Shown here: positions 1 through 6,575 of the stretch, piece after piece
How positions within the stretch are numbered: position 1 is the first letter of the stretch
Layout: each line of letters begins with the position of its first letter
Assembly (NCBI GenBank): GCA_964554185.1
Contig: CAZKNJ010000047.1
Span: 1 to 14,135 of the forward strand
DNA length: 14,135 nt
Direction: 5' to 3'
Source: CAZKNJ01 sp964554185
GTDB taxonomy: Bacteria; 4484-113
The notes under the pieces: generated by a model
What the model was told of the DNA's origin: nothing
Databases searched by the model: none
Seen by the model: only the letters and a program-made list of their open reading frames with translations
Program-made: the position numbers and the translations under genes

Positions 1-370
1 CGGACTCGCGACCTCCAGGTCGCGAGATTGAAGGTGTGGTGACGCGCCGCAGGCGCGTAAACCTGGAGGCTTGCCAGCCCTCCGGCTGGTCCCCACTCCC
101 AACCTTTGCGGCCAGCGCCTCTTCCAGCGCAGCCTTCAACTCCGCCCATAGTGCGCTGTCCACGCCCTCGGGGCAGGGAAGCGCGTCAAGTTCCGCAAGG
201 GTATCGGGAGGGGCAGTCTCTAGGCTGCCCATTGAAGCGGCGGAAAGCGAATCGGCGGCCTGGAGACCGCCGCTCCCACCATGAGGTAGTCCACACGCGG
301 CGAAGGTGAGTAGCGTCAGCATCAGGGCCAGCGCGAGGATAAGCCACCGGTTGGCGCTGCGACTTGCCAC
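1..370 (-). CDS. Lipoprotein of unknown function, N-terminal part (runs off the window)
   Basis: The frame is open from a GTG at 370 to the left edge, giving 123 codons with no stop; TAA lies in frame upstream and GTG 370 is the first possible start. The product begins with MASRSANRW, a hydrophobic stretch (about residues 9-25) and a lipobox-like F-A-A-C with Cys26, so it should be exported and lipid-anchored. Residues 56-89 form a charged, helical-looking segment (DTLAELDALPCPEGVDSALW). I do not recognise a family. From about residue 90 the coding sequence passes through three perfect GC palindromes (74-89, 42-58, 5-26), and another at 253-272 encodes the linker just after the lipid-anchored Cys. 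The upstream GGAAAG is a weak ribosome site; a TATAAT lies 17 bases before the start. The palindromes may have been inserted in frame, or the 3' part may be degenerate. Confidence 0.7.
   Translation of the reverse strand, partial: MASRSANRWLILALALMLTLLTFAACGLPHGGSGGLQAADSLSAASMGSLETAPPDTLAELDALPCPEGVDSALWAELKAALEEALAAKVGSGDQPEGWQASRFTRLRRVTTPSISRPGGRES
5..89. repeat. Cluster of three GC palindromes
   Basis: Three perfect inverted repeats lie side by side: arms CTCGCGACCT/AGGTCGCGAG with a 2-base loop (5-26), ACGCGCC/GGCGCGT with a 3-base loop (42-58), and CCAGCC/GGCTGG with a 4-base loop (74-89). Their sequences differ but their size and design are alike. They fall within the open frame of the minus-strand lipoprotein. 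They resemble REP-type or mobile palindromic units; no transposase is visible nearby. Confidence 0.6.
253..272. repeat. GC palindrome inside lipoprotein gene
   Basis: Arms CGGCGG and CCGCCG flank an 8-base centre CCTGGAGA and are followed by CTCCCACC. The unit lies in the coding frame of the minus-strand lipoprotein, where it encodes the Gly-rich linker after the lipobox cysteine. The centre resembles the CCTGGAG at 62-68 and, on the complementary strand, the CCTCCAGG at the middle of the 5-26 palindrome, which suggests related elements. Confidence 0.5.
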
Positions 371-387
371 GACTTCTTTCCACCAAG

Positions 388-393
388 ATTATA
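388..393 (-). promoter_or_regulatory. -10 box for the lipoprotein gene
   Basis: The minus strand reads TATAAT, a perfect -10 hexamer, 17 bases before the GTG at 370. No convincing -35 box is seen at 16-18 bases. Transcription would start near 381, giving a leader of about 11 bases. Confidence 0.5.
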
Positions 394-430
394 CCGCAAG
401 CAGCTTTCAGCTGCCAGCAAGATGAAGATA

Positions 431-452
431 GCCGGGCTGAAGCCCGGCGTAC
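431..452. repeat. Dispersed palindrome, family A (full copy)
   Basis: Perfect 8-base arms GCCGGGCT and AGCCCGGC around a 2-base centre GA, followed by GTAC. A half copy (AAGCCCGGCGTAC) lies at 513-525, and a near-complete copy with one mismatch lies at 6492-6513 at the end of the helicase gene. Confidence 0.7.
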
Positions 453-485
453 GTGGGGTTGGTTTTCGGTTGTTGGACAGAATCA

Positions 486-507
486 CGGGCGAGGACGCCC
501 GCGCCAC
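486..507. repeat. Dispersed palindrome, family B
   Basis: Arms CGGGCG and CGCCCG around the 4-base loop AGGA, followed by CGCCAC. It sits between two family A units in the ffh upstream region. Only one copy is seen in the window, so its status as a repeat rests on its similarity in design to its neighbours. Confidence 0.45.
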
Positions 508-510
508 CGC

Positions 511-525
511 CTAAGCCCGGCGTAC
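511..525. repeat. Dispersed palindrome, family A (half copy)
   Basis: The right half of the family A unit (CTAAGCCCGGCGTAC) is present without a matching left arm. The same right half, including the CTAA, recurs at 6498-6513. Confidence 0.55.
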
Positions 526-545
526 CCGCTATTGGATATCGGTTG

Positions 546-573
546 TTGGCCTCCGTCTCCAGTCTGTTAGAAT
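546..573 (+). promoter_or_regulatory. Promoter of ffh, leaderless arrangement
   Basis: TTGGCC (546-551), a 16-base spacer and TAGAAT (568-573) form a sigma70-type promoter. The -10 box ends exactly 7 bases before the ATG of ffh, so the first transcribed base should be at or next to the start codon. The intervening CCCCGCG has no Shine-Dalgarno sequence. Confidence 0.6.
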
Positions 574-580
574 CCCCGCG

Positions 581-1915
581 ATGCTCAATGCGCTGACCGA
601 ACGGTTGGGGAAGATACTCGGCGGATTCCGCAGTCGCGCCCGGCTGAACGCAGCCGAAGTGGAAGCGGGGCTGCGCGAAATCCGGCTGGCGCTGCTGGAA
701 GCGGATGTGAACCTGAAGGTGGCGCGGGGGTTCACCGAGCGGCTGCGGGAGCGGCTGACCGGCGAGGACGTGGGGCGCGCGCTCACGCCGGCGCAGCAGA
801 TAGTGAAGGCGGTGCACGAGGAGCTGGTGGCGGTGCTGGGCGGGGAGGAAGTGGAGCGGCTGGCGGCGACTTCGTATGCGGGCCGGTTCGCGCCCATCAT
901 GCTCGTCGGCCTGCAAGGTTCGGGCAAAACCACCACCGCTGCGAAACTGGCGCTGCGCTTCAAGAAGGAGGGGCAGCGGCCGCTGCTGGTGGCGCTGGAC
1001 TTGCAGCGCCCAGCGGCGGTGGAGCAGCTGGGCATCCTCGCCAGCGAAGTGAAGGTTGATGCGTTTACGGGGAAGGCGCCGGAGCCAGTGGCGTTGTCGC
1101 GGGCGGCGCTAGAACAGGCCAAGAAGGAAGGACGGTCGCCAGTGGTGATGGACACGGCTGGCCGCTTGCAGATTGATGACGCGCTGATGGACGAGCTTGC
1201 GCGCATCAAGGCTGCAACCGAACCGGTGGAGGTATTCCTGGTGGCTGACGCGATGACCGGACAGGAAGCGGTGAACATCGCGCAGACGTTCCACAAGCGC
1301 GTAGGGCTCACGGGAGTGATTCTCTCCAAGTTTGACGGCGACGCCCGCGGCGGCGCGGCGCTCTCCATCCTGGAAACCACCGGCGTGCCCATCCGCTATG
1401 TGGGCACCGGCGAGAAATCGGACGCGCTGGAGCCGTTCCACCCTGACCGCTGGGCGCGGCGGATGCTGGGCATGGGCGACGTGCTTTCCATCATCGAGAA
1501 GGTGGAAGAGACGGTGCAGGCGGAGGATGCGGAGGCCATTCAGCGGCGGCTGGCCAAAGACACTTTCACGCTGACAGATTTCCTCGCGGTAGTGGAGCAG
1601 ACGCAGAAGATGGGGCCGCTCGGGCAGATGATGAAGCTGCTGCCGGGGATGCGGCTGAACGAAGATCAGCTTGCGCTGGGCGAGAAGGAGCTGGAACGGG
1701 TGAAGGCGATTGTGCGCTCCATGACCAAGGAGGAGCGCAGCAATCCCTCAGTGCTGAACGCTTCGCGGCGCAAGCGCATCGCACTGGGCAGCGGGACCAC
1801 GGTGCAGGACCTCAACCGCTTTATGAAGCAGTTCAAGGAAATGCAGAAGATGATGAAGCACTTGAAGAAGGGGAAGCTACCTCTTGCGGGGCTGCTGGGG
1901 CGGCTCAGTCCCTGA
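581..1915 (+). CDS. ffh: Signal recognition particle GTPase Ffh (SRP54)
   Basis: This is the protein component of the signal recognition particle. It binds signal sequences of nascent membrane proteins together with SRP RNA and delivers ribosomes to the receptor FtsY. The 444 residues match the family's usual length. An N-terminal helical bundle is followed by the GTPase domain with P-loop GLQGSGKTT (about 110-118), DLQRPAAVEQL (139-149), DTAGR (190-194), SKFDGDARGG (248-257, in place of the usual TKxDGDARGG) and GTGEK (274-278). The methionine-rich M domain starts near residue 330 and contains the RNA-binding segment around SNPSVLNASRRKRIALGSG. The start ATG has no ribosome site and a -10 box 7 bases upstream, so translation is probably leaderless. 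The stop overlaps the convergent epimerase gene by 11 bases. Confidence 0.97.
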   Translation: MLNALTERLGKILGGFRSRARLNAAEVEAGLREIRLALLEADVNLKVARGFTERLRERLTGEDVGRALTPAQQIVKAVHEELVAVLGGEEVERLAATSYAGRFAPIMLVGLQGSGKTTTAAKLALRFKKEGQRPLLVALDLQRPAAVEQLGILASEVKVDAFTGKAPEPVALSRAALEQAKKEGRSPVVMDTAGRLQIDDALMDELARIKAATEPVEVFLVADAMTGQEAVNIAQTFHKRVGLTGVILSKFDGDARGGAALSILETTGVPIRYVGTGEKSDALEPFHPDRWARRMLGMGDVLSIIEKVEETVQAEDAEAIQRRLAKDTFTLTDFLAVVEQTQKMGPLGQMMKLLPGMRLNEDQLALGEKELERVKAIVRSMTKEERSNPSVLNASRRKRIALGSGTTVQDLNRFMKQFKEMQKMMKHLKKGKLPLAGLLGRLSP

Positions 1916-2858
1916 ACATCGCGGCGTTGGTGGCGAACCAGTCTTTAGTACGCGCCAGGCCGTCTTCCCAGACTACTTGCGGCGACCAGCCCATACTCTC
2001 ATGTGCTTTGGACCAATCGAGGTGCACCAGCTTCTGGTCGGCGGGACGAGGCTCGGTGTTTACCGGCGGGTGGGTAGAGCCGGTGAGGGTGGAGAGAAGA
2101 GTGAATATCTCGTTCACCGAGCGCGGCTGATTGGTGGCGATGTTGAAGGCGCGATCATCTGATTCTCCGCACGGTTCCAGCGGGCAATTGGCCGCGTGGG
2201 CAAATGCATCAACCACATCGCCAACGTATACGTAATCCTTGGCCTGAGCGCCGGTTCCGTGTATTTGCACTGGTTCGCCACTCAGCATGCGGTTGAGGAA
2301 GATAGCGATGACGCCCGCCTCGCCCAGCGGATTCTGCCGCGGGCCGTACACATTCCCCAGCCGCAGGGAGACCGTTTCCAGGCCCTTGAAGCACGCGAAG
2401 TGGTGGCAGTAAAGCTCCAGCGCCAGCTTAGCGATTCCATAAGGTGCGAGCGGGTCCTTGCGCGAAGTCTCAGTGAAGGGAAGCGCATCGTGGACGGAGT
2501 AGATTGCGCCAGTCGAGGCAAAAACCAACCGGCGCACCACGCTGTCCGCCGCGGCCTGGAGGACGTTGAGGCCACCAGTGATGTTGATCTCGGCATCGCG
2601 GCGCGGGTCCTTGGTGCTCTCCGAAACGCTGATCTGCGCCGCGAGATGGTAGACCAGCTCCGGGCCGAAGCCGTGCGTGATGGCGGGTAACTCATCGGAG
2701 CAAATATCACACTCAACCAACTCCGCCGCCGACGGCACAAACTCGCGGTGGCCGGTGCTGAGGTTATCCACCACGAGCACTTCGTGGCCATCCGCGACCA
2801 AGCGGTCAGCGAGGTGGCTGCCGATGAAACCCGCTCCGCCGGTAACCAGCACTTTCAC
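1905..2858 (-). CDS. NAD-dependent nucleotide-sugar epimerase (GalE-like, extended SDR)
   Basis: The 317-residue product is an extended short-chain dehydrogenase/reductase that would epimerise or dehydrate a nucleotide sugar for surface polysaccharide synthesis. It opens with the NAD-binding TGGAGFIGSH, has the catalytic Y-x-x-x-K as YGIAK (about 140-144), FASTGAIYS for the catalytic Ser/Thr strand, and RLGNVYGPRQNP typical of UDP-glucose 4-epimerase-like enzymes. The exact substrate cannot be read from the sequence. I chose the GTG at 2858 because AAGGAG lies 8 bases upstream (2867-2872) and the Rossmann strand begins directly after it; the frame also allows a GTG at 2891. It lies 51 bases after hisS on the same strand and is probably cotranscribed with it. 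No glycosyltransferases are adjacent. Confidence 0.9.
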   Translation of the reverse strand: MKVLVTGGAGFIGSHLADRLVADGHEVLVVDNLSTGHREFVPSAAELVECDICSDELPAITHGFGPELVYHLAAQISVSESTKDPRRDAEINITGGLNVLQAAADSVVRRLVFASTGAIYSVHDALPFTETSRKDPLAPYGIAKLALELYCHHFACFKGLETVSLRLGNVYGPRQNPLGEAGVIAIFLNRMLSGEPVQIHGTGAQAKDYVYVGDVVDAFAHAANCPLEPCGESDDRAFNIATNQPRSVNEIFTLLSTLTGSTHPPVNTEPRPADQKLVHLDWSKAHESMGWSPQVVWEDGLARTKDWFATNAAMFRD

Positions 2859-2909
2859 GCGCAGCACTCCTTGGTGTCGGTAGATCGGCACTGAAGTAGA
2901 CGGCGCACG

Positions 2910-4277
2910 CTAGGCATCCAGCAGCTCCCGTACACGGGCGACCAGCTCGGAGAGCGGAACCGCGACTTGCTTGCCTTCCTCGCCGAACTCGGTGCGCAAG
3001 TCCTTAAGCTGCACCACCGGCGGATCGGCTGCAAGCTCGTCCTCGCCCGCCACCACCGCCAGCGAAATGCCGACTTTGTCGGCGTACTTGAACTGCTTGG
3101 TGAGCGTGCGACCACGTTTGTTGCCGCTCTTAAGCCATAGCTCCACGGCAATACCGGCATCGCGCAGCGTCCGCGCAATCGCGGCTGTGCGATCCACCAG
3201 CGCATCGTCAAAGACCGTGACCAGAACCTGCGCGGTTGACTGCACGGCGCGCACGCCGCCGTCCAAACCAAGCAGCTCCATCGCATCCAGCAGCCGGTCA
3301 ACGCCCACCGAAAGGCCGACGCCAGTAACAGCGGTTCCGGAGTAACGGCTCACCAGATTGTCGTAGCGTCCCCCACCACCCACACTACCGACCGCTTCCG
3401 CGCCTTCAATGAAGATCTCGCAGACGAAGCCGGTGTAGTAATCCAGGCCGCGGGTGAGCGACGGGTCGGGGATGATCCGTGCAGGATCAACGCCTTCCTG
3501 CGCCAAGCGATTGAACAGCGCCGAGAGAGCGCTTTCCAGCGCGGAGGAATCCTTAATGGCCGCCAGCAGTATGTCGGCTGCGGCTTCCGGTATCGCGACT
3601 TCCTGCATGCGCTCAAATTCCAGCGCGGATTCGAAGTCCTGCAGCAGCATTTTGCCCGTCAGCTCGGCGCGCACCTTGGCCTCGCCCTGCTTGGCGAGCT
3701 TGTCCAGCACCCGGTATACGTCCTTTTCCTTGTCGGAGCTAATTTCCAGCGACCGCAAGATGCCACCGAGGTAACTGCGGTCGTTGATGCGGAAGCGGCA
3801 GTTGTTGAGGCCGAGTCTGGTGAAGCCCCGGTTCAATGCGGCGACCAGCTCCACTTCCGGCTCGTAAGGTCCGGCGCCGATGACGTCAATATCCATCTGC
3901 ATGAACTCGCGGTAGCGCCCGCGCTTGGGCTTGTCGAAACGCCAGACCGGACCGGACTGGTAGCGCTTGAACGGAAGCTGTATTTCGTTGAGCGAGGACG
4001 CAACCACCCGTGCAAGCGAGACGGTGAAGTCAAACCGCAAGCCTATCGCGATGTTGTCCAGGTCAGTGAAGCGGTAAATCTGCTTGTTGCTGTCCACTCC
4101 GTAATCGGCGAGCAGGACTTCCTCGGTTTCCAGCGCGGGCGTGTCCAGCGGCGCGAAGCCGTAGCTCTCAAACACCGCGCGAAAGGCATCGGCCACACTC
4201 TGGCGCTTCCGCGCCCGTAGCGGCAGAAAGTCCTGAAACCCTCGCAGGACCCGCGGTTTTATCCGTCCTTCCGTCAT
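2910..4277 (-). CDS. hisS: Histidyl-tRNA synthetase, divergent motif 2 type
   Basis: This class II synthetase charges tRNA-His. The 455 residues show the usual order: motif 1 region (about 30-55), motif 2 WRFDKPKRGRYREF (112-125), histidine-binding TRGLDYYTG (275-283), GGGGRYDNL (300-308), motif 3 GVGLSVGVDRL (319-329) and a C-terminal anticodon-binding domain (about 348-455). Motif 2 departs from the common bacterial RPQxGRxRQF pattern and, from memory, resembles the KPxxGRxR form of the divergent alphaproteobacterial HisRS. This fits the neighbouring tRNA-His, which lacks G-1:C73. The start at ATG 4277 is 16 bases after the tRNA 3' end. Upstream in-frame codons lie within the tRNA and are not credible. 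No Shine-Dalgarno sequence is present, so the messenger is probably released by tRNA processing. Confidence 0.95.
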   Translation of the reverse strand: MTEGRIKPRVLRGFQDFLPLRARKRQSVADAFRAVFESYGFAPLDTPALETEEVLLADYGVDSNKQIYRFTDLDNIAIGLRFDFTVSLARVVASSLNEIQLPFKRYQSGPVWRFDKPKRGRYREFMQMDIDVIGAGPYEPEVELVAALNRGFTRLGLNNCRFRINDRSYLGGILRSLEISSDKEKDVYRVLDKLAKQGEAKVRAELTGKMLLQDFESALEFERMQEVAIPEAAADILLAAIKDSSALESALSALFNRLAQEGVDPARIIPDPSLTRGLDYYTGFVCEIFIEGAEAVGSVGGGGRYDNLVSRYSGTAVTGVGLSVGVDRLLDAMELLGLDGGVRAVQSTAQVLVTVFDDALVDRTAAIARTLRDAGIAVELWLKSGNKRGRTLTKQFKYADKVGISLAVVAGEDELAADPPVVQLKDLRTEFGEEGKQVAVPLSELVARVRELLDA

Positions 4278-4293
4278 AATGCAACCAAAGAAA

Positions 4294-4367
4294 TAGGGAG
4301 GGAGGGGGTCGAACCCTCGACCTCTGGTTCCACAGACCAGCGCTCTAACCAACTGAGCTACCTCCCC
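4294..4367 (-). tRNA. tRNA-His (anticodon GTG) lacking G-1:C73
   Basis: A complete 74-base cloverleaf can be folded: acceptor GGGGAGG/CCTCCCT, U8 and A9, D arm GCTC/GAGC with GG in the loop, anticodon arm CTGGT/ACCAG with loop CTGTGGA (anticodon GTG), 5-base variable loop, and T arm GAGGG/CCCTC with loop TTCGACC. The base before the acceptor is C, not the G-1 usual in bacterial tRNA-His; the discriminator is A73, not C73; and the closing pair is G1:U72. The CCA end is not encoded (A is followed by TTTC). U8 fixes the register, so the first G cannot be re-read as G-1. It is the first gene of a tRNA-hisS-epimerase unit. Confidence 0.95.
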
Positions 4368-4380
4368 GTGTGAACTGATT

Positions 4381-4408
4381 ATTATACCAATCGCGACCCT
4401 CGCATCAA
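4381..4408 (-). promoter_or_regulatory. Promoter of the tRNA-His/hisS unit
   Basis: On the minus strand TTGATG (4408-4403), a 16-base spacer and TATAAT (4386-4381) form a strong sigma70-type promoter. The TGG just before the -10 box makes it an extended -10. The start should fall near 4374, leaving about 7 bases of leader before the tRNA. Confidence 0.75.
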
Positions 4409-4437
4409 CGACAAAGTGCAGGGCCGTGCGATACTAT
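4408..4437 (+). promoter_or_regulatory. Possible promoter of the helicase gene
   Basis: ACGACA (4408-4413), an 18-base spacer and TACTAT (4432-4437) form a weak sigma70-like promoter facing the helicase gene and abutting the -35 box of the tRNA-His promoter. Transcription would begin roughly 7 bases before the ATG at 4453. Confidence 0.3.
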
Positions 4438-4452
4438 CTTTGCTCCACCCTT

Positions 4453-6501
4453 ATGGAAGACCGGCCGAAAAAGCGCACATTCATCCAGATACACAGTGAC
4501 GTGCCCGCGGCGGACGCAGTGTTGGAGCGCATTACGCGGGAGCTAAACGAGCAGCAGCTTGCCGCGGTCACTGCGCCGGAGAAGCAGGCGCTGGTGCTGG
4601 CTGGCGCCGGTTCGGGAAAAACGCGGGTCATCACGTACCGCGTTGCATACCTGCTTGGCCAGGGCCTGAATCCTCGCAGCATCCTGCTTGCCACCTTCAC
4701 CAACAAGGCTGCACGGATGATGCTTGGGCGGGTGGAAGAGCTGACGGGCATTCCCCGGCGGCGTATTGAGGGCGGAACCTTCCACCACATCGGCCACATG
4801 CTTCTGCGTCGCCACGCGGAAGCCATTGGCTTCCGGCGCGATTTCACCATCATTGACGAGCAGGACGCGGCGCAGCTGATGAAGGTGGTGCGCAAGGAAG
4901 CGCCAGTGGATTTCGCGGAGAAGCTGTTTCCGTCGGCCCGCGTGCTCTACCGGCTGCACAGCTTATGCATTAACACAGGCAAGCCGCTGGAGGAGCTGAT
5001 TATCTACCGCTTTCCGCAGTTCGCGCGGATGGTGGAGGAGATTCGGCGGGTCACCATCGCCTACCAGGAGCGGAAGCGCAAGCAGAACGTGATGGACTTT
5101 GACGACCTGCTGGTCAACACGCACGAGCTGTTTGTGCAGAGCCCGGAGACGGGCGCGACCATCTCGCGGAAGTTCGAGCATGTACTGGTGGACGAGTACC
5201 AGGACACCAACCTGCTGCAAGCGAAGGTCATCAAGGAGCTTTCGCGTGTCCACGGGCGGGTTTTCGCAGTGGGCGATGATGCGCAGAGCATCTACGCCTT
5301 CCGCGGCGCCAACTTCATGAACATCTTACGGTTCGACGAGGACTATCCGGAGGCCCGCATCTATAAGCTGGAGACCAACTACCGCAGCACGCCGCAGATA
5401 CTCAGCGTAGCGAACGCCGTGATGGCGGACATTCCGGAGAAGTTCCGCAAGCGGCTGGCGCCGGTGCGGGCGGATGCAATGAAGCCCGCGCTCTTCACCT
5501 GCGCTGACAGCGAGGAGCAGGCGCAGTTCGTCGCCGAGCAGATACTGCTGCTGCGAGAAGAGCGCGTGCCGCTGTGGGAGATGGGCGTCCTGTACCGCGC
5601 CCACCGCCACTCGCTGGAGATTGAAATGGAGTTGGCCAAGCGCGGCATTCCCTACGAGATTCGCGGCGGCTTGCGCTTTATGGAGCAGGCGCACATTAAG
5701 GACATTGTCTCCTTCCTTTCGTTTGTGGTGAACCCGCGCGACGAGGTGGCGCTTTCGCGGATGCTGGATATGTGCGAGCATGTCGGTAGCAAGACTATCG
5801 CCGGCATACTGGACAAGATTCGCGGCGCGGAGAACCCACTGAGAGCCTTCTCCCATAACGGAGTGGCCGAGCTCGGTCGCGGCAAGGGAAAGGCCTCGCT
5901 GGCGGCTATAACCGGACTCGTACGCAAGTTGGAGGGGCTGAACGACGGAAAGAAAGGGCCGGCGGAACTCATCCGCGCTGTGGTCGAGGAGTTCTACGAC
6001 AGCTACATGCAGCGCACTTATGAGAACTACGCTGAGCGCCGGGAGGACGTTGAGCAGCTTACCGTTTACGCCGAGAAGTACCGCTCTACCGCGTCATTCG
6101 TAAGCGAAGTGGCGCTGAACCAGGCCTATACCGCGGGACAGATGGCGGAGGAAGTGCGCGATACCGAAGAGGGAATGGTGAGCTTGAGCACTATCCACCA
6201 GGCCAAGGGGCTGGAATGGCGCGCAGTGTTCGTGGCGCATCTGACGGAGGGGGCGCTGCCGCACCGCATGTGCATGGAAGACCCCGAGCAGATGGAAGAG
6301 GAGCGGCGGCTGTTCTACGTGGCGTTGACGCGGGCAAAGGACATGCTGTTTCTCTCCTATCCACAGAAGCCCGACACCAGCGACTACCTCGCATTCAACC
6401 GACCCTCGCGCTTTCTGCAGTACATTCCCGGCAACCTGCTGGAGCACTATGCCGTTGATTTCGGGGAGGAAGAAGAGGAAGCCGAAGAAAAGCCTGGCTA
6501 A
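4453..6501 (+). CDS. UvrD/PcrA/Rep-like superfamily 1 DNA helicase
   Basis: This ATP-driven 3'-5' DNA helicase would act in excision repair, mismatch repair or clearing of replication forks. The 682 residues carry every SF1A motif: Q motif LNEQQLAAV, Walker A GAGSGKT (51-57), Ia ATFTNKAA, Walker B VDEYQD (246-251), III GDDAQSIYAFRG (274-285), IV YRSTPQIL, V STIHQAKGLEW and VI FYVALTRAK (about 621-629). The 2B domain between them (YAERREDVEQL) is UvrD-like. The C-terminus is a short acidic tail (EEEEEAEEKPG) instead of the longer PcrA/UvrD tail, so I do not assign a member name. I chose ATG 4453; a GTG at 4426 would add nine residues. No ribosome site is seen for either. The stop codon lies inside a dispersed palindrome (6492-6513). 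Confidence 0.93.
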   Translation: MEDRPKKRTFIQIHSDVPAADAVLERITRELNEQQLAAVTAPEKQALVLAGAGSGKTRVITYRVAYLLGQGLNPRSILLATFTNKAARMMLGRVEELTGIPRRRIEGGTFHHIGHMLLRRHAEAIGFRRDFTIIDEQDAAQLMKVVRKEAPVDFAEKLFPSARVLYRLHSLCINTGKPLEELIIYRFPQFARMVEEIRRVTIAYQERKRKQNVMDFDDLLVNTHELFVQSPETGATISRKFEHVLVDEYQDTNLLQAKVIKELSRVHGRVFAVGDDAQSIYAFRGANFMNILRFDEDYPEARIYKLETNYRSTPQILSVANAVMADIPEKFRKRLAPVRADAMKPALFTCADSEEQAQFVAEQILLLREERVPLWEMGVLYRAHRHSLEIEMELAKRGIPYEIRGGLRFMEQAHIKDIVSFLSFVVNPRDEVALSRMLDMCEHVGSKTIAGILDKIRGAENPLRAFSHNGVAELGRGKGKASLAAITGLVRKLEGLNDGKKGPAELIRAVVEEFYDSYMQRTYENYAERREDVEQLTVYAEKYRSTASFVSEVALNQAYTAGQMAEEVRDTEEGMVSLSTIHQAKGLEWRAVFVAHLTEGALPHRMCMEDPEQMEEERRLFYVALTRAKDMLFLSYPQKPDTSDYLAFNRPSRFLQYIPGNLLEHYAVDFGEEEEEAEEKPG

Positions 6502-6513
6502 AGCCCGGCGTAC
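6492..6513. repeat. Dispersed palindrome, family A, overlapping a stop codon
   Basis: Arms GCCTGGCT and AGCCCGGC around AA, followed by GTAC, match the family A unit at 431-452 with one arm mismatch. The TAA that ends the helicase gene (6499-6501) lies at the centre, so the repeat encodes its last residues Pro-Gly and the stop. Confidence 0.65.
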
Positions 6514-6535
6514 CGTGAAGCTGTGGCTGTGCGCG

Positions 6536-6544
6536 TGGTATCAT
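6536..6544 (+). promoter_or_regulatory. Extended -10 promoter of the aldolase gene
   Basis: TGGTATCAT is an extended -10 element (TGN plus TATCAT) with no strong -35 box. Transcription would start near 6551, about 25 bases before the start codon and just upstream of the GGAGG ribosome site. Confidence 0.45.
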
Positions 6545-6575
6545 CACTGGTAACGAATACGTGGAGGATCAAGGA

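Noticed and set aside
1..110. CRISPR array
   Set aside because: The palindromes differ from one another in sequence and are not evenly spaced by unique spacers.
529..1392. A 287-codon minus-strand frame opposite ffh
   Set aside because: It is a Ser/Ala/Arg-rich shadow of ffh with no motif or ribosome site.
4278..4352. HisRS start at 4352 with a 25-residue extension
   Set aside because: That extension would be translated from the tRNA-His gene. The ATG at 4277 begins the normal HisRS N-terminus.
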